Assembly: GCA_007119405.1 (NCBI GenBank)
Contig: SKPT01000636.1
Coordinates: 1-10,023, forward strand
Direction of reading: 5' to 3'
Source: Phycisphaeraceae bacterium
GTDB lineage: Bacteria; Planctomycetota; Phycisphaerae; Phycisphaerales; Phycisphaeraceae
DNA: 10,023 bases
Shown here: piece after piece, positions 7,138 to 10,023 of the stretch
How positions within the stretch are numbered: the stretch's first letter is position 1
Layout of the letters: the number at the start of each line of letters is the position of its first letter
Notes under the pieces: model-generated
The model's database searches: none
What the model saw: only the letters and a program-made list of their open reading frames with translations
What the model was told of the DNA's origin: nothing
Program-made: the position numbers and the translations under genes

Positions 7138-7143
7138 AGTATA
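7138..7143 (-). promoter_or_regulatory. -10-like box TATACT before the OppC-type gene (possible leaderless start)
   Basis: On the minus strand, TATACT matches the bacterial -10 consensus TATAAT at five of six positions. It lies 7 bases before the ATG at 7130. Transcription would then start at or next to the start codon, giving a leaderless message, which agrees with the absence of a Shine-Dalgarno here. No convincing -35 hexamer is seen 16-18 bases upstream. A chance match is possible. Confidence 0.35.
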
Positions 7144-7177
7144 CGTCCAGGGTTGCGGTTGGTTCCGTCGATCCGGC

Positions 7178-8260
7178 TCAGGCCTCCCGGAGGTCGGGGC
7201 CCAGGGTGCCTTCGACCTCCGCGGCGTCCGTCAGCCCCTGGTCGATGAGTCGCCGCGCCAGGTCGCCGAAGGCGATGAAGCCGCCTTGCCCGGCGAAGGC
7301 GATGCGGATGGCGGCGTCGTCACGCCCGTGCAGGATCGCCTGCCGGGCCTCGGCGTCGATGTGGGCGGCTTCGACGAGCGGGACGCGGCCGCGGTACCCG
7401 CCCGCCCCATCGCTGCGGCGCAGCAGCCGCATCGCCAGGATGCCCACGAGGCTCGAGGCGAGCTGGTACGGCTCAATGCCCATCTCCAGCAGGCGGACGA
7501 CCGCGGCCTCGGGGCGCGCCGCGTGCAAGGTCGCCAGCAGCCGATGCCCCGACAACGCCGCCTGCACGGCGATCGACGCCGTGGCCTTGTCGCGGATCTC
7601 GCCCAGCGCCAGCACCTGCGGATCCTGGCGCAGCATCGAGCGCAGGGCGCGCTCGTAGCTCAGTTCCCCGAAGGGCGTGACCTCGATCTGCGTCACGCCC
7701 TCGAGGTCGCGCTCGACCGGGTCCTCAAGGCTGATGACGCTCAGGCCCGCCTGCGTGGCGACGATGTGCTCCAGAATGGCGTACGTGGTCGTCGTCTTGC
7801 CCGATCCGGCGGGGCCGCAGATCAGCAGCATGCCGGCGTCGGCGTGGGTGTAGCGGTCGATGAGCTTGCGCGCGTGCTCGGGCAGGTCCAGCTCGTCGAG
7901 CCGGTGGGCCTGGATCAGCTCGGCGGGCAGGCGCACGACCGCGCGCAGCCCGTGCGTCGTGGGCATCACCGCCAGGCGCAGGTCGAGCAGGCCGGCCTCC
8001 CCGGCGTCGAGGCTGAAGCGCGACTCCTGCGGCACGTCCCGGCGGTAGGTCAGCAACTGCCCCAGCACCATGAGGCGGTTGATGCACGCCTGGCCGGTGT
8101 CGCCGGCGAGGCGCTCGGCGGTGTGCAGTTGGCCGTCGATCCGATACTTGAGCTCGACCCCGTCGCGCGTCGGCTCGAAGTGCACGTCCGAAGCGCGGCG
8201 GTCGATGGCGTCGCGCAGCAGCTTCTCGACCAGCGGGCGGGCGTCGGCGGGGGCGGCCAT
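7178..8260 (-). CDS. Short GspE/PilB-type secretion or pilus assembly ATPase
   Basis: A 360-residue hexameric-type ATPase related to those that drive type II secretion or type IV pilus assembly at the inner membrane. The N2 domain opens with DAIDRRASDVHFEP (17-30) and YRIDGQL. The catalytic domain has Walker A GPAGSGKTTTT (149-159), the Asp box SLEDPVE (177-183), Walker B QDPQVLALGEIRD (212-224) with the catalytic Glu at 221, and the His box GHRLLATLH (238-246). The end resembles GspE/PilB (GGYRGRVPLVE, 287-297), but the zinc-binding CxxC pairs that normally precede GYRGR are absent, and MRLLRRSDGAG joins directly to it. The N-terminal GspE/MshE domain is also missing, since family members are usually 500-600 residues. 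PilT lacks both too, but this C-terminus looks GspE-like. No other secretion genes are in the window, so the partner machine is unknown. It follows the DinB-like gene by 79 bases. Confidence 0.92.
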   Translation of the reverse strand: MAAPADARPLVEKLLRDAIDRRASDVHFEPTRDGVELKYRIDGQLHTAERLAGDTGQACINRLMVLGQLLTYRRDVPQESRFSLDAGEAGLLDLRLAVMPTTHGLRAVVRLPAELIQAHRLDELDLPEHARKLIDRYTHADAGMLLICGPAGSGKTTTTYAILEHIVATQAGLSVISLEDPVERDLEGVTQIEVTPFGELSYERALRSMLRQDPQVLALGEIRDKATASIAVQAALSGHRLLATLHAARPEAAVVRLLEMGIEPYQLASSLVGILAMRLLRRSDGAGGYRGRVPLVEAAHIDAEARQAILHGRDDAAIRIAFAGQGGFIAFGDLARRLIDQGLTDAAEVEGTLGPDLREA

Positions 8261-8268
8261 CGGCGGCG

Positions 8269-8274
8269 ATTGTA
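8269..8274 (-). promoter_or_regulatory. -10-like box TACAAT before the GspE-like gene (possible leaderless start)
   Basis: TACAAT on the minus strand matches TATAAT at five of six positions and ends 8 bases before the ATG at 8260. Like the box before the OppC-type gene, this spacing would put the transcript start at about the start codon. There is no clear -35 hexamer and no well-spaced Shine-Dalgarno. The surrounding sequence is very G+C-rich, so an A+T-rich hexamer at this place is notable but unproven. Confidence 0.3.
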
Positions 8275-8339
8275 TCGCTCCGCCGCCTCACCAGCGCATC
8301 CCCGGCCGCGGCGCCGGGCATCGCCGGCCCGTCCCGGCC

Positions 8340-8810
8340 TCAACGCTCCAGCAGCCGCCGAACGGTCATGAGTTGGCCGACGTGATACGAGCTATGGTCC
8401 GCCAGCAGCAGCGCCTCGCGCAGCAGGGTCTGGCCGTCGCCCCAGGGGATCGGGGCGAACAGATCGTTCGCCGGGTCGCTGATGAGCCGGACCATCGCGT
8501 CGCGGTCGGCGAGGAAGGCGGCGACGCTTTCGTCCCAGGCGCCGGCCGTGGGCGGGGCGGGCTCGGCCGGCCAGAAGTCGTCCGGCCAGGCGGCCTCGCG
8601 GTAGTCGGGATCGCGGCAGAACTCGAGAATGTCGCGCTGCGCCAGGCGCATGTGCTCGATGAGCTGCCACGGACTGTGCGCGACGTTGGCGGGGACCTGG
8701 CCACGCTTGGGCGCGGCAATGGCGGCCGCGGCGTCGGCGAAGTCGATGTGGGCGTCGGCCCAGGTCAGCTGGGCGGCGAGCAGGGTGCGCAGGGCGTCGG
8801 GCTCGGGCAT
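8340..8810 (-). CDS. DinB-superfamily (DinB_2-like) putative metal-binding protein
   Basis: A 156-residue protein with the pattern of the DinB/YfiT-like four-helix-bundle superfamily. The N-terminal part has HSPWQLIEHMRLAQRDILEF (45-64), typical of the family's first metal-ligand helix. The C-terminal part has ADHSSYHVGQLMTVRRLL (137-154), matching the family's HxxYHxGQ signature. His53, His139 and His143 are the candidate metal ligands. Family members include thiol-dependent transferases and many uncharacterised, often stress-associated proteins, so no reaction is assigned. The start at 8810 is supported by GGAGG (complement at 8818-8822) with a 7-base spacer. The length is normal for the family. 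It is transcribed away from the NmrA-like gene across a 277-base region holding a nested palindromic element. It may be cotranscribed with the GspE-like gene 79 bases downstream, but no functional link is evident. Confidence 0.88.
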   Translation of the reverse strand: MPEPDALRTLLAAQLTWADAHIDFADAAAAIAAPKRGQVPANVAHSPWQLIEHMRLAQRDILEFCRDPDYREAAWPDDFWPAEPAPPTAGAWDESVAAFLADRDAMVRLISDPANDLFAPIPWGDGQTLLREALLLADHSSYHVGQLMTVRRLLER

Positions 8811-8817
8811 GGCGGGG

Positions 8818-8822
8818 CCTCC
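8818..8822 (-). promoter_or_regulatory. Ribosome binding site GGAGG of the DinB-like gene
   Basis: GGAGG on the minus strand lies 7 bases before the ATG at 8810, an ideal spacing, and supports this start. It contrasts with the transporter genes in this window, which lack a recognisable Shine-Dalgarno. Confidence 0.7.
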
Positions 8823-8875
8823 GGAGCGTGTCTATTGGCCCTTGAATGGTGGCTTTAACACCAAGTCCCGGGTGC

Positions 8876-8905
8876 CACGGCTTGCCGCTTCGCGGTCAAG
8901 CCGTG
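8876..8905. repeat. Hairpin repeat unit, copy 1
   Basis: CACGGCTTG at 8876-8884 pairs with CAAGCCGTG at 8897-8905. Inside, CCGC at 8885-8888 pairs with GCGG at 8892-8895 around a TTC loop, leaving one unpaired T at 8896. This gives 13 base pairs in 30 bases. The unit is identical to copy 2 and in the same direction, as the unpaired T and loop sequence show. Confidence 0.85.
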
Positions 8906-8921
8906 CGTCTGCCGACGATCG

Positions 8922-8951
8922 CACGGCTTGCCGCTTCGCGGTCAAGCCGTG
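8922..8951. repeat. Hairpin repeat unit, copy 2
   Basis: An exact direct copy of the 30-base hairpin unit at 8876-8905, separated from it by 16 bases (8906-8921). The flanking GCACCCGG at 8952-8959 is the inverse of CCGGGTGC at 8868-8875. The pair can therefore fold either as two separate hairpins or as one long stem closed by the outer arms. Confidence 0.85.
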
Positions 8952-9076
8952 GCACCCGGAAATGGATCCCACCTGCTTAAAGCCCACCGTTCAAACGTCA
9001 ACAATCCATCGTAGCGCTTGCCCACCCCGCCGACGCGTTGCATACGATGCGGCAACGCTCGATCATCCACAGGCAC

Positions 9077-9082
9077 AGGAGA
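9077..9082 (+). promoter_or_regulatory. Ribosome binding site AGGAGA of the NmrA-like gene
   Basis: AGGAGA lies 5 bases before the ATG at 9088. It decides the start, because the reading frame stays open for another 459 bases upstream without resembling protein of this family. Confidence 0.65.
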
Positions 9083-9087
9083 AGGCG

Positions 9088-9966
9088 ATGAACCAGGCCA
9101 ACGAGCAGCGGACGATTCTGGTCACCGGCGTCACGGGTCAGCAGGGCGGCGCGGTGGCGCGCCATCTGCTCAACCGCGGCTACCGCGTGCGCGGGCTGAC
9201 GCGCAACCCCGACAGCGACAAGGCCCGGGCGATGAAGGGGCTAGGCGTGGAGATGGTCGCCGGCGACATGGCCGATCGCGCGAGCCTCGACGCCGCGCTG
9301 GCCGGGGCGTATGGCGTGTTCAGCGTGCAGAACTTCTGGGAGGCCGGCGCCGACGGCGAGATCCACCAGGGCAGGACCGCCGCCGACGCCGCATTCGCCT
9401 CGGACATCAAGCACATCGTCTACAGCTCGGTCGGCAGCGCCCACCGCGAGACGGGCATCCCGCACTTCGACAGCAAGTGGATCATCGAGCGGCACATCCG
9501 CGACCTGGACCTGCCGGCGACGATTCTGCGGCCGGTGTTCTTCATGGATAACTGGAGCCAGCCGGCGATGCGGCAGATGATCGACAGCGGGACGGTGACG
9601 CTGCCGCTGAGCCCGGACACGCGCCTGCAGCAGATCGCCGTCGACGACATCGGCGCGCTCGCGGCGATGGCGTTCGACGATCCGCGCTCCTGGCAGGGCC
9701 GGGAACTGGACATTGCCGGCGATGAGCCGACGATGCAGGAGGCGGTGGACATTCTTTCGCGGGTGATGGCCCGGAAGGTGGCGTACCAGCAGATCGGCTT
9801 CGACGACTTCAAGCAGGCGATGGGGCCGGAATACGAGGTGATGTTCCGCTGGTTCGAGGACGTGGGCTACGAGGCCCGCATCGCGTCGCTGCGCGACCTG
9901 CACCCGGGGCTCAAGACGCTCGAGCAGTTCCTGCGCGACACCGGCTGGGAGCGGACGGCCGCGTAA
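9088..9966 (+). CDS. NmrA-like NAD(P)-binding atypical short-chain dehydrogenase family protein
   Basis: A 292-residue protein with a Rossmann fold, the only plus-strand gene. The N-terminal ILVTGVTGQQGGAVARHLL holds the nucleotide-binding GxxGxxG (G14, G17, G20). TRNPDSDKA just after it, with Arg39, suggests an NADP preference as in NmrA and human HSCARG. GVEMVAGDMADRASL, VYSSVGSAHRETGIPHFDSKW and LRPVFFMDNW are typical of NmrA-like proteins. Those either sense the NADP redox state or reduce small substrates, and many lack the Tyr-based catalytic motif of classical short-chain dehydrogenases. The length is normal. The frame is open far upstream, but the ATG at 9088 has a good ribosome binding site and sits 14 codons before the first glycine of the Rossmann motif. 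The gene is divergent from the DinB-like gene and stands alone within the window. A hairpin follows its stop codon directly. The substrate is unknown. Confidence 0.93.
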   Translation: MNQANEQRTILVTGVTGQQGGAVARHLLNRGYRVRGLTRNPDSDKARAMKGLGVEMVAGDMADRASLDAALAGAYGVFSVQNFWEAGADGEIHQGRTAADAAFASDIKHIVYSSVGSAHRETGIPHFDSKWIIERHIRDLDLPATILRPVFFMDNWSQPAMRQMIDSGTVTLPLSPDTRLQQIAVDDIGALAAMAFDDPRSWQGRELDIAGDEPTMQEAVDILSRVMARKVAYQQIGFDDFKQAMGPEYEVMFRWFEDVGYEARIASLRDLHPGLKTLEQFLRDTGWERTAA

Positions 9967-9967
9967 G

Positions 9968-9993
9968 CGCGCGACCCCGCCGGGTGACGCGCG
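9968..9993 (+). terminator. Hairpin directly after the NmrA-like gene, possible terminator
   Basis: CGCGCG at 9968-9973 pairs with CGCGCG at 9988-9993, and ACCC (9974-9977) pairs with GGGT (9982-9985) around a CGCC loop, with a two-base bulge. It begins two bases after the stop codon. There is no T tract behind it, so it is not a textbook intrinsic terminator. In such G+C-rich DNA a chance stem is possible. Confidence 0.35.
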
Positions 9994-10023
9994 ACGTTCG
10001 TGCAGGGGAGCCTGACCGGCGCC

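Larger units (their letters stand above)
8842..8994. repeat. Nested inverted-repeat element, MITE- or REP/BIME-like
   Basis: The outer arms are TTGAATGGTGGCTTTAA at 8842-8858 and TTAAAGCCCACCGTTCAA at 8977-8994. The second is the reverse complement of the first apart from one substitution and one added base. Inside, a second pair of perfect 17-base inverted arms lies at 8868-8884 (ccgggtgccacggcttg) and 8943-8959. Between them are two identical 30-base hairpin units. No obvious target-site duplication flanks the outer arms, and there is no room for a transposase. It lies between two diverging gene starts, so it is not a shared terminator. A non-autonomous mobile or REP-type repeat is the likeliest explanation; a role in controlling the two genes is possible. 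Confidence 0.8.

Noticed and set aside
4227..7658. A plus-strand open frame of 1143 codons antisense to the binding protein, OppC-type and GspE-like genes
   Set aside because: Its translation is rich in His, Arg, Gln, Pro and Asp with no domain pattern, as expected for the reverse of G+C-rich coding DNA. The minus-strand genes carry clear family motifs throughout.
8261..8339. G+C-rich small stems between the DinB-like and GspE-like genes considered as a terminator
   Set aside because: The stems are only 4-5 base pairs and no T tract follows on the minus strand.
8868..8959. The paired hairpins considered as a bidirectional transcription terminator
   Set aside because: The flanking genes diverge, so no transcript of theirs ends here, and no T tract follows either hairpin.
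9018..9048. TTGCCC and TACGAT considered as a promoter for the NmrA-like gene
   Set aside because: Each matches the consensus at only four of six positions and the spacer is 19 bases, so it is no better than chance; the true promoter is not identified.
8629..9087. In-frame upstream extension of the NmrA-like protein
   Set aside because: The extension overlaps the DinB-like gene antisense and crosses the palindromic element. The ATG at 9088 has a ribosome binding site and immediately precedes the Rossmann motif.

Overview
The window is a G+C-rich stretch (about two thirds G+C by eye), tightly packed with genes. Six genes and the start of a seventh run on the minus strand, and one gene runs on the plus strand at the right end. 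No rRNA, tRNA, CRISPR array, integrase or transposase was seen. G+C content, weak Shine-Dalgarno signals before most genes, unusually enlarged dipeptide/oligopeptide permeases and a membrane-anchored rather than lipidated binding protein fit a planctomycete-like (Planctomycetota) bacterium. That assignment is an inference and no marker gene proves it.

Layout, in minus-strand transcription order from right to left: a DinB-like putative metalloprotein (8810-8340); a short GspE/PilB-type secretion ATPase lacking both the N-terminal domain and the zinc-binding cysteines (8260-7178); then a peptide-type ABC transporter cluster. The cluster has an OppC-type permease (7130-6168), a membrane-anchored family 5 solute-binding protein (6086-4080), an OppB/YejB-type permease (4007-2631), a second C-type permease resembling YejE but carrying a large hydrophobic insertion (2504-1002), and an OppD/DppD ATPase (885 to the left edge, where it is cut off). 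A second ATPase (OppF type) would be expected just beyond the left edge. Together these genes would bind a peptide or similar solute outside the inner membrane and pump it inward with ATP. The substrate cannot be read from sequence.

The right end holds a 277-base divergent intergenic region between dinB-like and a plus-strand NmrA-like NAD(P)-binding protein (9088-9966). This region contains a nested inverted-repeat element (8842-8994) with near-perfect outer arms and two identical 30-base hairpin units, resembling a MITE or REP/BIME element.

The most unusual things here are: (i) the nested palindromic element at 8842-8994; (ii) two operon spacers (899-1001 and 2512-2622) built from inverted arrays of the same 7-base repeat, GAATGCA, with a shared array boundary; (iii) extra transmembrane segments inserted in both the B-type and one C-type permease; (iv) two different C-type permeases with only one B-type partner; (v) an anchor plus coiled-coil at the N-terminus of the binding protein; (vi) a minimal GspE; and (vii) -10-like boxes placed 7-8 bases before two start codons, as in leaderless transcripts. 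No clearly new multi-gene system could be demonstrated.
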